Source: Syntrophaceae bacterium (GTDB lineage: Bacteria; Desulfobacterota; Syntrophia; Syntrophales; Smithellaceae). From it: a DNA stretch of 49,355 bases. Positions 25,217 through 35,169 of this stretch are shown piece after piece. The notes below the pieces were generated by a model that saw nothing but the letters and a program-made list of their open reading frames with translations, made no database searches and was not told where the DNA came from. The DNA is taken from NCBI GenBank assembly GCA_009773315.1, contig WRPE01000019.1:1-49355 (forward strand), in the 5' to 3' direction. Position numbers and translations under genes: made by a program. Within the stretch, counting starts at the first letter, position 1. Each line of letters starts with the position of its first letter.

Positions 25217-27081
25217 TGCATCGATTACTGGATGGACGGTTGAATGAAAAAATGCTGATGCTGGGCAATGAAGCCATTGCCCGGGGAGCGCTGGAGGCGG
25301 GCGTTTCCTTTGCTGCGTCTTATCCCGGAACACCTTCTTCCGAGATCGCTCTGCAGTTTTTTCAGATATCACGGGAAAGCGACCTATATTTCGAATACAG
25401 CGCCAATGAGAAAGTAGCTCTGGAAGTAGCGGCAGGCGCCGCCATGTGCGGACTCAAGACGATGGTCAGCATGAAGCATGTCGGCGTCAACGTAGCCTCC
25501 GACGCCTTGATGACACTTGCCTATACCGGCATTACCGGATCCTTGGTGCTGGTGGCCGCAGATGATCCGTTCATGTTTTCCAGTCAGAATGAGCAGGACA
25601 GCCGTTACTACGCAAAACTGGGCAACCTCCCCATGCTGGAGCCGTCCTCTGTGGGCGAAGCCAAGGAAATGACCAAGTACGCTTTTGAACTTTCAGAAAA
25701 ACTAAAGCTCCCTGTTATTTTGCGCACCACTACGCGCATTAACCACGCCAGCGGCGTTGTAACACTGGGAGCCCTGGCGGAGAGGAATACGAAAGGTTCC
25801 TTTATTAAGGATCCCTTTTCCTATGTCTGCATCCCCTCCGTATCCCGCAATCTTCATCCCAAACTGCTTAACAAAATGGACGAGGCGGCCATCATGTCCA
25901 ATCAAAGCATATGGAATATTATTGAAGGCAGCGGCAAACTGGGCATCGTCTGTAACGGCGCGAGTTACGGTTACGTCAGAGACGCAGTGCAGCAACTAGG
26001 CATTGCCGATCGCTGCCGAATCTTGCGCATAGGGTTTTCGCACCCCTTTCCCGACGAACTGACAAGTAATTTCCTGCAAAGTTGTGAAAAAGCGCTTATA
26101 GTTGAAGAAAGCGAACCCTATATGGAAGAAGCAGTCAGAAACTGCGCCCAGCAATCCGGGCTGACACTGCCCGTGCGCGGCAAAGGAAAAGATTTTTTTT
26201 CCAGGCTCTACGAGTTTGACCCGGCAGAAGTGACAAAAGTGATGGCGTCTTATTTTGATGTTTCCTATGAACAAAGCCTTCCCATGAAAACCGCTGATTT
26301 ACCGGTGGCTCCGCCGAGGCCGCCCAATTTATGCGCCGGATGTCCTCATCGGGCAGCATACGTGGCAGTGCGGGAAGTTTTTGGAGACGAGGCGATCTAC
26401 CCCACGGATATCGGCTGTTACACGCTCGGGCTGCTGCCGCCTCTGAGCATGGGCGACTTTCTCATAGCGATGGGCGCGGGTCTGGGCACGGCCGGCGGCT
26501 TTTCGATCGCCACAGGCCGCAAGGTGGTCGCTTTCATCGGAGATTCCACATTTTTCCACTCCGGTCTTTCTCCGCTGGCGAGCGCCGTTTACAACAACCA
26601 CAACTTCACCCTCGTGATCCTCGACAATGAGACCACAGCCATGACCGGACACCAGCCTCACCCGGGCGCGAACATCCGTCATCTGGGACTGCCGCTTACC
26701 CAGGTATCCATTGAGCAAGCCGTTGCCGGTCTGGGCGTAAAAAAAGTTATCACCGTCAACCCCTTTCAGTATCGGAAGACCGTTGAAGCGGCAAAGGAAC
26801 TTGCCGGCTACAAAGGCGTGTCCGTGCTGATTGCCAGGGCGTCCTGTCCTCTATATGACCGAATGCTTCACGGCTTTAAGCGTAAAAAACCTTTTTTTAT
26901 CAACCATGAAAAATGTAATAATTCCAGGAACTGCGTGAACAAGGCGGCCTGCCCCGCTTTCTATGTCGGCGATCAAGGTCTTGAAATCGATGCGGATCGC
27001 TGTACCGGCTGCGCTTTGTGTTCACAGATATGTCCGGAAAAAGCCATCTCGCCAATATCCAAAAAAGAGGTGTCCTCATGA
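25210..27081 (+). CDS. iorA: Indolepyruvate:ferredoxin oxidoreductase, alpha subunit
   Basis: A 623-residue thiamine-diphosphate enzyme subunit that oxidatively decarboxylates aryl pyruvates to aryl-CoA and reduces ferredoxin. The N-terminal part has SYPGTPSSEI and GVNVASDALM. The TPP-binding part has CAGCPHRA, GCYTLGLLPP, GDSTFFHSG and DNETTAMTGHQPHPG. The C-terminal 70 residues carry two ferredoxin-like cysteine clusters (CNNSRNCVNKAACP and CTGCALCSQICP). It overlaps the biotin carboxylase gene by 7 bp and iorB by 4 bp. In anaerobes it serves amino-acid degradation or, in reverse, aromatic amino-acid synthesis; the direction is not evident. Confidence 0.95.
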   Translation: MLMHRLLDGRLNEKMLMLGNEAIARGALEAGVSFAASYPGTPSSEIALQFFQISRESDLYFEYSANEKVALEVAAGAAMCGLKTMVSMKHVGVNVASDALMTLAYTGITGSLVLVAADDPFMFSSQNEQDSRYYAKLGNLPMLEPSSVGEAKEMTKYAFELSEKLKLPVILRTTTRINHASGVVTLGALAERNTKGSFIKDPFSYVCIPSVSRNLHPKLLNKMDEAAIMSNQSIWNIIEGSGKLGIVCNGASYGYVRDAVQQLGIADRCRILRIGFSHPFPDELTSNFLQSCEKALIVEESEPYMEEAVRNCAQQSGLTLPVRGKGKDFFSRLYEFDPAEVTKVMASYFDVSYEQSLPMKTADLPVAPPRPPNLCAGCPHRAAYVAVREVFGDEAIYPTDIGCYTLGLLPPLSMGDFLIAMGAGLGTAGGFSIATGRKVVAFIGDSTFFHSGLSPLASAVYNNHNFTLVILDNETTAMTGHQPHPGANIRHLGLPLTQVSIEQAVAGLGVKKVITVNPFQYRKTVEAAKELAGYKGVSVLIARASCPLYDRMLHGFKRKKPFFINHEKCNNSRNCVNKAACPAFYVGDQGLEIDADRCTGCALCSQICPEKAISPISKKEVSS

Positions 27082-27671
27082 AAACAACCCGTATCCTGAT
27101 TGTGGCGGTGGGCGGACAGGGAAATATACTTTCTGCTCGCGTGCTAGGCGAGGCGGCCGTCGCCGCCGGGATCGACGTGCGCATGTCCGAGTTCCATGGC
27201 ATGGCGCAGCGCGGCGGCGTGGTGGAGTCCATGATACTTTTAGGCGACGGCAGCGGCTACTGCATTTCCGATGGCAACGCAGATGTCCTGCTGGGCTTTG
27301 AACCTTCTGAAACGCTCCGCGCCGCAAAAAAGTGTGGCGCAAACTCGGTAGTCATCACCAATGTGAGGCCTTTGCCGCCATTTACGGTGGCTCTGGGAAA
27401 AGACCAATACCCTGACATTGATTACGCTATGCATTTAATGTCCGAACGGGTAAAGAAGATGATTGCCTTCGACGCCACAGCACTGGCATTGCAAGCGGGT
27501 TCATCCCTGACCCTGAATATGGTAATGCTGGGCGCTCTGTCCCAAAGCGGCGCCATTGATCTACCCCAGGAATTGCTGGAGCGGATTATCCGCGAAAAAA
27601 CGAAAAAGCAATTTACGGATATGAACCTGAAAGCATTCGAGTTAGGCATGCAGAAAGCTGCGAACTGCTGA
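27078..27671 (+). CDS. iorB: Indolepyruvate:ferredoxin oxidoreductase, beta subunit
   Basis: A 197-residue beta subunit that completes the iorA enzyme. Features are the N-terminal ILIVAVGGQGNILSARVL, which binds the CoA/ADP moiety in this fold, and SEFHGMAQRGGVVES, which is diagnostic for the gamma-like domain of 2-oxoacid oxidoreductases. I start at ATG 27078, which overlaps the iorA stop by 4 bp; upstream in-frame sequence belongs to the ferredoxin domain of IorA and is not part of the protein. Confidence 0.94.
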   Translation: MKTTRILIVAVGGQGNILSARVLGEAAVAAGIDVRMSEFHGMAQRGGVVESMILLGDGSGYCISDGNADVLLGFEPSETLRAAKKCGANSVVITNVRPLPPFTVALGKDQYPDIDYAMHLMSERVKKMIAFDATALALQAGSSLTLNMVMLGALSQSGAIDLPQELLERIIREKTKKQFTDMNLKAFELGMQKAANC

Positions 27672-27701
27672 TTATCGCATCGAGGATGTTAGGTTAAATT
27701 T

Positions 27702-28877
27702 ATGATGGAAAATACGCCTTTCAAAAATAATATTCCAGCGGTGCTTGCACTGGAAGACGGAAGAACTTTTCACTGCAGGTCGTTTACCGGACACGGTGAA
27801 TCTGCAGGCGAGATCGTCTTCAATACGTCCATGACCGGTTATCAGGAAATCCTCACCGACCCATCTTACACGGGTCAAATGGTTACGATGACTTATCCCC
27901 TCATCGGCAACTACGGTGTGAACGCCTTTGATATGGAATCGGATCGCATCCACGCGCAGGCTATTTTAGTCAAAGAGTATCAAGCCTGGCCCAGCAACCA
28001 CCGTGCGAAAGAGACCCTTTCGGATATTCTCATACGGCATCGCGTCATGGGCATCGATGCACTGGACACAAGGGCTTTAACGTTGCATATTCGAAACACA
28101 GGCGCCATGCGGGCTGTTATTTCTACTAGAAACCAGAACAGTTCGGCGCTTGCTGACAGAGCACAACAAATCCCCCGGATGGCCGGACTCGATCTGACTG
28201 GCGCCGCCTCCTCGAAAATACCCTATCGTTTCAGCAATGGACAAAAAACACTGCTCAACGAAGGCGGCAGCTTAATCGACCGCAACGTCTGGCGACACAG
28301 CGGACATAAGACCCCAGTCGTTGTTATCGATTTCGGAGTCAAACACAATATCCTGCGCTGTCTTGAAACTGTCGGCTGCGAGGTTGTTGTTCTGCCCGCC
28401 CGGGCTGACGCTGATCTTGTGCGTTCGCTCAATCCCGATGGCATTTTATTGTCCAACGGCCCCGGCGACCCCGAGCCGGCTATTGATGCCGTGAAGACCA
28501 TCAGGGATTTAATCGGTTTTCGCCCCATATTTGGAATCTGCCTGGGTCATCAACTACTGGCGCTGGCGCTGGGCGGCAAAACCTATAAACTGAAATTCGG
28601 CCACCGCGGCGGCAATCAGCCGGTCATCAATGTGGTAACGAACAAAGTAGACATTACATCCCAGAATCATGGATTTGCGGTCGACGCGGAGAGCCTGAAC
28701 CGGCGTGATATCGAAATCACGCATCTGAATCTGAATGACGGCACGGTAGAGGGTTTCCGTCACAGGCGACTGCCTTTGTTCGCTGTACAATACCATCCGG
28801 AGGCGGCGCCGGGTCCCCATGATGCGGCGAGCCTATTTTGTGAATTTCATGAAACAATAAAAGTGCTTCATAATTAA
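27702..28877 (+). CDS. carA: Carbamoyl-phosphate synthase small subunit
   Basis: The 391-residue glutaminase subunit of carbamoyl-phosphate synthetase. The N-terminal CPSase domain has LEDGRTFHCRSF, FNTSMTGYQEILTDPSY and GNYGVN. The C-terminal class I glutamine amidotransferase has the nucleophile Cys280 in FGICLGHQ and the dyad in QYHPEAAPG. It supplies ammonia to CarB. Unusually, carB does not follow directly: four genes of a 2-oxoacid:ferredoxin oxidoreductase lie between them. The product carbamoyl phosphate is needed for pyrimidines, arginine and HypF-dependent hydrogenase maturation. Confidence 0.95.
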   Translation: MMENTPFKNNIPAVLALEDGRTFHCRSFTGHGESAGEIVFNTSMTGYQEILTDPSYTGQMVTMTYPLIGNYGVNAFDMESDRIHAQAILVKEYQAWPSNHRAKETLSDILIRHRVMGIDALDTRALTLHIRNTGAMRAVISTRNQNSSALADRAQQIPRMAGLDLTGAASSKIPYRFSNGQKTLLNEGGSLIDRNVWRHSGHKTPVVVIDFGVKHNILRCLETVGCEVVVLPARADADLVRSLNPDGILLSNGPGDPEPAIDAVKTIRDLIGFRPIFGICLGHQLLALALGGKTYKLKFGHRGGNQPVINVVTNKVDITSQNHGFAVDAESLNRRDIEITHLNLNDGTVEGFRHRRLPLFAVQYHPEAAPGPHDAASLFCEFHETIKVLHN

Positions 28878-28890
28878 AAAGGAGAATAAT

Positions 28891-29466
28891 ATGCTCAGAA
28901 CTATTGAAATTCGATGGCATGGAAGAGGCGGGCAGGGAACCGTCACTGCGGCGAAAACATTCGCTACCGCATGCTTGCACAGCGGACGACATGTCCAGGC
29001 GTTTCCCGAATACGGGCCTGAACGAGCCGGCGCACCCTTACAGGCTTATAATCGCATCAGCCCAACTAAACTGCAGTTGCATTGTCCTGTATCCCAACCC
29101 GACATTGTCGCCATCGTTGACGCCAGTCTGCTAAACGGCGTGGACGTATCCGCCGGCATGTGCAACGAGGGACTCTTTCTCGTCAATACGGACAAAAACC
29201 ACGCGATCATCAAAAAGAAGCTTCAGCTGAAACCCAAACAGAAGCTCTATTGCCTTGATGCCTCCGGCATCGCACTGGCATGCTTTGGTCAGCCTTTCCC
29301 GAACTCTTCTATGGTCGGCGCGTTGGGGAAAATTTCCGGATTGGTCGATCTGAACGCGCTGCTCGAAGACGTCGAAAACAGTTTCGGCAAAAAATTCTCC
29401 AAAAAAGTGGTCAGCGGAAATGTGGAAGCCGTCAGAAGAAGCTGGAACGAGGTGATTGAAACATGA
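28891..29466 (+). CDS. 2-oxoacid:ferredoxin oxidoreductase, gamma subunit
   Basis: A 191-residue gamma subunit of a four-subunit pyruvate/2-ketoisovalerate-type ferredoxin oxidoreductase. Diagnostic segments are EIRWHGRGGQGTVTAAKT, FPEYGPERAGAP and NSSMVGALGKISG. It has an AAGGAG site and starts 13 bp after carA. It overlaps the delta subunit gene by 4 bp. With the other three subunits it would convert a 2-oxoacid and CoA to acyl-CoA, CO2 and reduced ferredoxin, or run in reverse as a carboxylation. Confidence 0.92.
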   Translation: MLRTIEIRWHGRGGQGTVTAAKTFATACLHSGRHVQAFPEYGPERAGAPLQAYNRISPTKLQLHCPVSQPDIVAIVDASLLNGVDVSAGMCNEGLFLVNTDKNHAIIKKKLQLKPKQKLYCLDASGIALACFGQPFPNSSMVGALGKISGLVDLNALLEDVENSFGKKFSKKVVSGNVEAVRRSWNEVIET

Positions 29467-29759
29467 AAACAAAAATTATTGATCGATCAAACTGCCGACC
29501 CGTGATCACCCAAGCGGGCAATTCCGTTGCTTTAAAAACCGGAAGCTGGCGGTCGCTGGAACCTGTACTGCTCAAGGAAAATTGCACCAATTGCCTGCTG
29601 TGCTGGCTTTACTGCCCGGACATGTCCGTCATCGTCCGCGATGGGAAAGTTGAAGGTTTTGATATGGACTATTGCAAGGGATGCGGCATCTGCGCCTTGG
29701 AATGCCCCGGGAAAAAAGGGCAAAAAGCGATCCGGATGCGCAAGGAGGAAAAAGAATGA
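29463..29759 (+). CDS. 2-oxoacid:ferredoxin oxidoreductase, delta (ferredoxin) subunit
   Basis: A 98-residue two-cluster ferredoxin subunit. The motifs CTNCLLCWLYCPD and CKGCGICALECPG each ligate one [4Fe-4S] cluster, with the last cysteine of each crossing over. It passes electrons from the TPP site to external ferredoxin. It overlaps both neighbours by 4 bp (ATGA), showing tight coupling of the four subunits. Confidence 0.93.
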   Translation: MKTKIIDRSNCRPVITQAGNSVALKTGSWRSLEPVLLKENCTNCLLCWLYCPDMSVIVRDGKVEGFDMDYCKGCGICALECPGKKGQKAIRMRKEEKE

Positions 29760-30934
29760 AAAAAAAGATAGCCGTAACCGGAAATGAAGCTCTGGCGGAA
29801 GCCTTAAGGCAGATCAATCCCGATGTCTGCGCGGCCTACCCCATCACGCCGCAGACGGATATGATGCAGCGTTTTTCTGAATTTGTCGCCGACGGCCTGG
29901 TCGACACGGAACTGATGCTTGTAGAAAGCGAACATAGCGCCATGAGCGCCTGCATCGGCGCTTCGGCAGGCGGCGGACGCGTAGCCACGGCCACCAGCGG
30001 GCCAGGCCTCGCGCTAATGTGGGAGATGCTCTACGTGGCCTCGGGTATGCGATGCCCTATCGTCATGCCGGTGATCAACCGCGCGCTTTCCGCGCCACTC
30101 AATATTCACTGCGACCACTCCGACGCCATGGGGGCAAGAGATTCGGGCTGGATTCAACTATGGTCGGAAAACGCACAGGAGGCCTATGACAACATGATCA
30201 TGGCTTTCCGCATCGCCGAACATACAGATATTCGCCTGCCGGTCATGGTCTGCATGGACGGGTTTATCATCAGCCATTCTCTGGGGATCATGGAGTTTCT
30301 GGCCGACGATGTCGTCAGAAAGTTTATAAGGAAGTTTACGCCGCACGAAGCTCTGCTGGATATCAACCATCCCGTGAGCTACGGACCGCTTATCGTCACA
30401 GACCAGTACCATGAATACAAAAACGCGCAAAATAACATTATGAGCGAAGTTTTTGACGTCGCTTCAGATGTGGCTGCGGAATTTGAGAATATATCGGGTC
30501 GGCGTTACGGGTTTTTTGAAACATATAAACTAGAAGACGCGGAGATCGGAATCGTGATTTTAAACTCAGCTGCCGGCACCTGCAAGGATATGATCGACGA
30601 AGCACGTCGGGAAGGTATCAAGATTGGTCTTCTCAAACCCAGACTCTTCCGGCCTTTTCCCTACGAGATGATTGCGGCGGCGCTTTCTCACCTGAAAGTG
30701 ATCTGCGTCTTGGATCGATCGGATTCCTTTGGAGCACATGCGCCTCTGTTTGTCGAAATCGCCACCAGCCTTTATAACTGCAAGCAAAGACCCGTTTTGA
30801 TCAATAGAATTTACGGGCTTGGCGGACGCGATTTTATGCCGGAACACGTCTCCGGTGTCATCAACGAGATGATCGATATAGCGGGGAAAAAGATAGAAAT
30901 CATCCCCAAAAAATACATCAGTTTGCGAAAATAA
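29756..30934 (+). CDS. 2-oxoacid:ferredoxin oxidoreductase, alpha subunit
   Basis: A 392-residue alpha subunit. The N-terminal pyrimidine-binding domain has GNEALAEAL, AAYPITPQTDMM, VESEHSAMSACIGAS and ATSGPGLALM, and the C-terminal domain has GRDFMPEHV. Start ATG 29756 overlaps the delta-subunit stop by 4 bp; the longer in-frame extension upstream lies within the delta gene. The type (separate alpha, beta, gamma, delta) is that of archaeal and anaerobic bacterial POR/VOR. Pyruvate is the most likely substrate, but branched 2-oxoacids cannot be excluded. Confidence 0.93.
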   Translation: MKKKIAVTGNEALAEALRQINPDVCAAYPITPQTDMMQRFSEFVADGLVDTELMLVESEHSAMSACIGASAGGGRVATATSGPGLALMWEMLYVASGMRCPIVMPVINRALSAPLNIHCDHSDAMGARDSGWIQLWSENAQEAYDNMIMAFRIAEHTDIRLPVMVCMDGFIISHSLGIMEFLADDVVRKFIRKFTPHEALLDINHPVSYGPLIVTDQYHEYKNAQNNIMSEVFDVASDVAAEFENISGRRYGFFETYKLEDAEIGIVILNSAAGTCKDMIDEARREGIKIGLLKPRLFRPFPYEMIAAALSHLKVICVLDRSDSFGAHAPLFVEIATSLYNCKQRPVLINRIYGLGGRDFMPEHVSGVINEMIDIAGKKIEIIPKKYISLRK

Positions 30935-30987
30935 ACTCTGGCGCTGCCTGGCTATATCCGGCAGACGCATCTAAGAAAAGGAGACAT

Positions 30988-31932
30988 ATGTCATCTTCAC
31001 TTAAAATAAAAGAATTGTCGAAAAAAGAAATTCTGCTGGCTCAAGGGCACCGGATGTGCCAGGGCTGTGGCGCGTCCATCGTTGTCAAGATGGTCATGCT
31101 CGCCATTGACAAGCCAATTGTGGCTTGCTCGCCGACCGGCTGTTTAGAAGTTACCACCTGCATTTCCGATTATACATCCTGGAAAATACCCTGGATCCAT
31201 TCAGCCTTTGAAAACGCCGCCGCGACAATGGCGGGCGTGGAAACCATGTACCGCTCCCTGAAAAAACAGGGAAAAATTTCCGAGGATATGTCCTTTGTCG
31301 TCTTCGCAGGCGATGGGGGAACTTACGACATCGGTTTCCAGAGCCTCTCCGGCGCACTGGAACGCGGGCACGATATGCTTTATATCTGCTACGATAACGG
31401 CGCTTACATGAACACGGGCATCCAACGCTCCGGCGCAACGCCGTTTGGCGCTTCAACAACAACCTCACCCGCCGGCAGTGCCGTGCCGGGCAAGATCCAT
31501 CAACGCAAGGACATTACCCGGATCATGGCTGCCCACAATATCCCTTATGTGGCACAGGCCTCGCCCAGCCATCATCTGGATCTGATGCGCAAGATTCAAA
31601 AAGCCCTGTCGATCGAGGGTCCCAAGTACATCAACATCCTGTCGCCCTGCCATCGCGGCTGGCGCTCGAAACCCGACGACGCCATTGCTCTTTCCAGGCT
31701 TGCGGTGAACACTTCCTTCTGGCCGCTTTTTGAGATTGAAAACGGAAAGACCCGTGTGACGTATATTCCGAAGGACAAACGTCCGTTAAGAGAGTTTCTG
31801 CGGCCTCAGGGTCGGTTTGCCCATCTGTTCCAGCCGGAAAATGAATGGATTATTGAGAAATCGCAGGCAAAAATCGACGCCGACTGGTCCGCCCTGTTAG
31901 CTGAAGGCGCTTGCGAGGCCATCGAAGAGTAG
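30988..31932 (+). CDS. 2-oxoacid:ferredoxin oxidoreductase, beta subunit
   Basis: The 314-residue TPP-binding subunit. Visible are the cysteines [20 protein letters not shown] and LSPCHRGW that hold the proximal [4Fe-4S] cluster, and the TPP motif [16 protein letters not shown] followed by [14 protein letters not shown]. It has AAAGGAG upstream and follows alpha after a 53-bp gap. It ends 2 bp before carB, so all subunits and carB are probably on one transcript. Confidence 0.94.
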   Translation: MSSSLKIKELSKKEILLAQGHRMCQGCGASIVVKMVMLAIDKPIVACSPTGCLEVTTCISDYTSWKIPWIHSAFENAAATMAGVETMYRSLKKQGKISEDMSFVVFAGDGGTYDIGFQSLSGALERGHDMLYICYDNGAYMNTGIQRSGATPFGASTTTSPAGSAVPGKIHQRKDITRIMAAHNIPYVAQASPSHHLDLMRKIQKALSIEGPKYINILSPCHRGWRSKPDDAIALSRLAVNTSFWPLFEIENGKTRVTYIPKDKRPLREFLRPQGRFAHLFQPENEWIIEKSQAKIDADWSALLAEGACEAIEE

Positions 31933-31934
31933 CC

Positions 31935-34900
31935 ATGCCCAGACGAGATGATATTCACAAAATTTTGATCATTGGCGCGGGACCCATCGTTATCGGCCAG
32001 GGCTGCGAGTTTGACTACTCCGGCACCCAGGCCTGCAAGGCTCTGAAAGCTGAAGGCTACGAGGTGGTGCTGGTGAACAGCAATCCTGCCACCATCATGA
32101 CCGATCCTGAAATGGCCGACCACACATATATCGAACCGGTGACGCCAGACGTGGTGGCGGCCATCATCGCCAAAGAGCGCCCCGACGCCTTGCTGCCCAC
32201 GCTGGGCGGACAGACCGGGCTCAACACAGCCATCGAACTCGATAGAATGGGTGCCTTGAACGCCTATCATGTCGAACTCATCGGCGCGTCTCTTGCGGCA
32301 ATCAACAAGGCCGAAGACCGCGAGCTTTTCCGCCAGGCCATGTCGCGCATCGGATTACGGATGGCCAAAAGCCACATCGCCACAACACTGCCGGAAGCTC
32401 AGGAAGCCGCCATCCAACTGGGCTTTCCCGTAATCATCCGGCCGGCTTTCACGTTGGGGGGCACGGGCGGCGGCGTGGCCTACAATCCAGAAGAGCTCAA
32501 CACGATCGCAGCAAGCGGACTGAACGCCAGTCTGATCGGACAGGTGCTGATCGAAGAATCGGTTCTCGGCTGGAAGGAATATGAGCTGGAGGTCATGCGG
32601 GATAAAAACGACAATGTAGTGATTATCTGCTCCATTGAAAATTTAGACCCCATGGGCGTGCACACCGGCGACAGCATCACCGTCGCACCCGCTCAAACGC
32701 TGTCTGATCGTGAATACCAGACCATGCGGGACGCCGCCATCGCCATCATGCGCGAGATCGGCGTGGATACAGGCGGCTCCAATGTGCAGTTTGCCGTGAA
32801 TCCTCAAAACGGGGAGATGCTCGTTGTTGAAATGAATCCGCGGGTGTCGCGAAGTTCGGCTCTGGCCTCCAAAGCCACCGGCTTCCCGATTGCCAAAATC
32901 GCCGCGCTGCTGGCCGTAGGCTATACCCTCGATGAAATCAAAAACGATATCACCGGACAGACGATGGCCGCATTCGAACCCGCGCTGGATTATTGTGTGG
33001 TGAAGACGCCACGATTTACGTTTGAAAAGTTTCCGGAAGCCCGCGACGAATTGACCACCGCCATGAAATCGGTGGGCGAGGCCATGGCCCTGGGCAGAAC
33101 CTTCAAAGAAGCTCTGCAGAAATGCCTGCGGTCGCTGGAAACCGGACGCTTCGGTCTAGGCGCCGATGGACATTCAAACCAAACTTTCAGTTTAGATGAA
33201 ATCAAACAAAGGTTGACCACGCCCAATTCGCTTCGTATTTTTTATCTGCGTCACGCATTCATAGCGGGACTGTCCGTGGAAAAAATCCATGCTCTAACAC
33301 GGATTGATCCATGGTTTTTAAATCAAATCCGGCAGATCGTTTTGCTGGAGCAGGAAATTGCCGCAGCGCCGAAACCATTAGCTGCGGCAGTCCTGAAACA
33401 GGCCAAGTCCTGGGGATTTTCAGACCGGCAAATCGCCCATCTTTCCTTCGACACTGAAGACGGTATCGCATCTCACCGCAAGGCACTGGGCATCCGACCG
33501 ACCTATAAAATAGTGGATACCTGCGCCGCTGAATTTGAAGCCTGTACGCCCTACTACTACTCCACCTACGAGTCGGAATGCGAAGCCAGAATCACCGACA
33601 GAAAAAAAGTGATGATTATCGGCGGCGGTCCCAACCGGATCGGGCAGGGAATTGAATTCGACTACTGCTGCGTTCATGCCGCTTTTGCCCTTGCTGAAGA
33701 AGACATCGAAAGCATCATGGTCAACAGCAATCCTGAAACCGTGAGCACCGATTATGACACATCCAACAAGCTTTATTTCGAGCCGTTAACGAAAGAAGAC
33801 GTGCTGCACATTGTTGAATTGGAAAAGCCCATGGGCGTCATCGTCCAATTCGGAGGACAGACGCCGCTGAATCTATGTATGCCGCTGCACTTGGCCGGCG
33901 TTCCCATTCTTGGAACCCATCCGGAAAATATCAGCAAGGCGGAAGATCGCGCGCTCTTTCAGGGCATGTTGAAGAAACTGGGATTGACACAGCCCGACAA
34001 TGACACGGCCTTAACGATTGATGAAGCAGCCACCGCCGCGGCTTCTATCGGTTATCCTGTGATCGTGCGTCCCTCCTTCGTGCTCGGCGGCCGGGCCATG
34101 AAAATTGTTTACGACCCAGGCGAACTGGAAACTTTCATCAAACTTGCATTGGAGGCTTCTCCGGGTCATCCGGTGCTCATCGACAAGTTTCTCGAGGACG
34201 CGCTGGAAGTAGACGTGGACGCCGTATCCGATGGCAAAACCACCCTGATCGGCGGCATCATGGAGCATATCGAGGCCGCCGGAGTTCATTCCGGCGATTC
34301 GGCATGCGTGCTGCCTCCGCAGAGCTTAAGTCCGGAAATGATCGCCGAAATTATCAGCGCAACCAAAGCCATGGCGTCCGAACTACAAGTTATCGGCTTG
34401 ATGAATGTCCAATACGCCCTGCGGGAAGGCAAGCTGTATGTGCTGGAGGTTAATCCCCGCGCATCACGCACATCGCCCTTTGTCAGCAAAGCCACGGGGG
34501 TTCCGCTGGCCAAACTGGCCACAAAAGTCATGCTGGGACGGTCGCTCGCCGAGTTGGGATTTGATGGCGATTTGCCTTTTCCCACCCATGTCAGCGTTAA
34601 GGAATCCGCTCTGCCCTTTAAAAAATTTCCCGGTGCGGACGTGCTTTTGGGTCCGGAAATGAAATCCACAGGCGAAGTTATGGGTATTGCGAATGAATTT
34701 GGCGCTGCTTACGCCAAAGCACAATTAGGCGTCGGCCAGAGGCTGCCTGTTGACGGCGCCGTGTTTATCAGCGTCGCGGATAAAGACAAATTGGCAGCTC
34801 AAGACATTGCCGCTTCGTTCCAGTCTTTAGGCTTCCAGATATTGGCCACACAGGGAACCGCCCTTTTTTTGAATGAGCGAGGCATTCCTTGTCAAAGCAT

Positions 34901-35162
34901 CCATAAGGTTTCTTCAGGTAGGCCGCACATCGTTGACTTCATCAAGAATAAAGCCGTGCAGGTGATCGTGAATACCGGTTATGGCCGCAGCCCATCCAGA
35001 GATGGATTTGCGATTCGCCAGGCAGCGCTTAATTTTAACATCCCCTATACGACAACCATGGCAGGCGCCCAGGCCATGTGCCGGGCAATTGAAAGATTGA
35101 AACAGGGCGAATTGCCTGTATGTTCTCTACAGACCTACTATGCCCAACATACCATTGAATAG
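31935..35162 (+). CDS. carB: Carbamoyl-phosphate synthase large subunit
   Basis: The 1075-residue synthase with two homologous ATP-grasp halves. The first begins [18 protein letters not shown] and the second [17 protein letters not shown]; each half has its own ATP-grasp domain, for example [15 protein letters not shown] and [14 protein letters not shown]. The C-terminal allosteric MGS-like domain holds SGRPHIVDF and NTGYG. It makes carbamoyl phosphate from bicarbonate, glutamine and two ATP. Start ATG 31935 is 2 bp after the oxidoreductase beta stop. Length and domains are normal. It ends with TAG. Confidence 0.97.
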   Translation: MPRRDDIHKILIIGAGPIVIGQGCEFDYSGTQACKALKAEGYEVVLVNSNPATIMTDPEMADHTYIEPVTPDVVAAIIAKERPDALLPTLGGQTGLNTAIELDRMGALNAYHVELIGASLAAINKAEDRELFRQAMSRIGLRMAKSHIATTLPEAQEAAIQLGFPVIIRPAFTLGGTGGGVAYNPEELNTIAASGLNASLIGQVLIEESVLGWKEYELEVMRDKNDNVVIICSIENLDPMGVHTGDSITVAPAQTLSDREYQTMRDAAIAIMREIGVDTGGSNVQFAVNPQNGEMLVVEMNPRVSRSSALASKATGFPIAKIAALLAVGYTLDEIKNDITGQTMAAFEPALDYCVVKTPRFTFEKFPEARDELTTAMKSVGEAMALGRTFKEALQKCLRSLETGRFGLGADGHSNQTFSLDEIKQRLTTPNSLRIFYLRHAFIAGLSVEKIHALTRIDPWFLNQIRQIVLLEQEIAAAPKPLAAAVLKQAKSWGFSDRQIAHLSFDTEDGIASHRKALGIRPTYKIVDTCAAEFEACTPYYYSTYESECEARITDRKKVMIIGGGPNRIGQGIEFDYCCVHAAFALAEEDIESIMVNSNPETVSTDYDTSNKLYFEPLTKEDVLHIVELEKPMGVIVQFGGQTPLNLCMPLHLAGVPILGTHPENISKAEDRALFQGMLKKLGLTQPDNDTALTIDEAATAAASIGYPVIVRPSFVLGGRAMKIVYDPGELETFIKLALEASPGHPVLIDKFLEDALEVDVDAVSDGKTTLIGGIMEHIEAAGVHSGDSACVLPPQSLSPEMIAEIISATKAMASELQVIGLMNVQYALREGKLYVLEVNPRASRTSPFVSKATGVPLAKLATKVMLGRSLAELGFDGDLPFPTHVSVKESALPFKKFPGADVLLGPEMKSTGEVMGIANEFGAAYAKAQLGVGQRLPVDGAVFISVADKDKLAAQDIAASFQSLGFQILATQGTALFLNERGIPCQSIHKVSSGRPHIVDFIKNKAVQVIVNTGYGRSPSRDGFAIRQAALNFNIPYTTTMAGAQAMCRAIERLKQGELPVCSLQTYYAQHTIE

Positions 35163-35169
35163 GTGAGCT

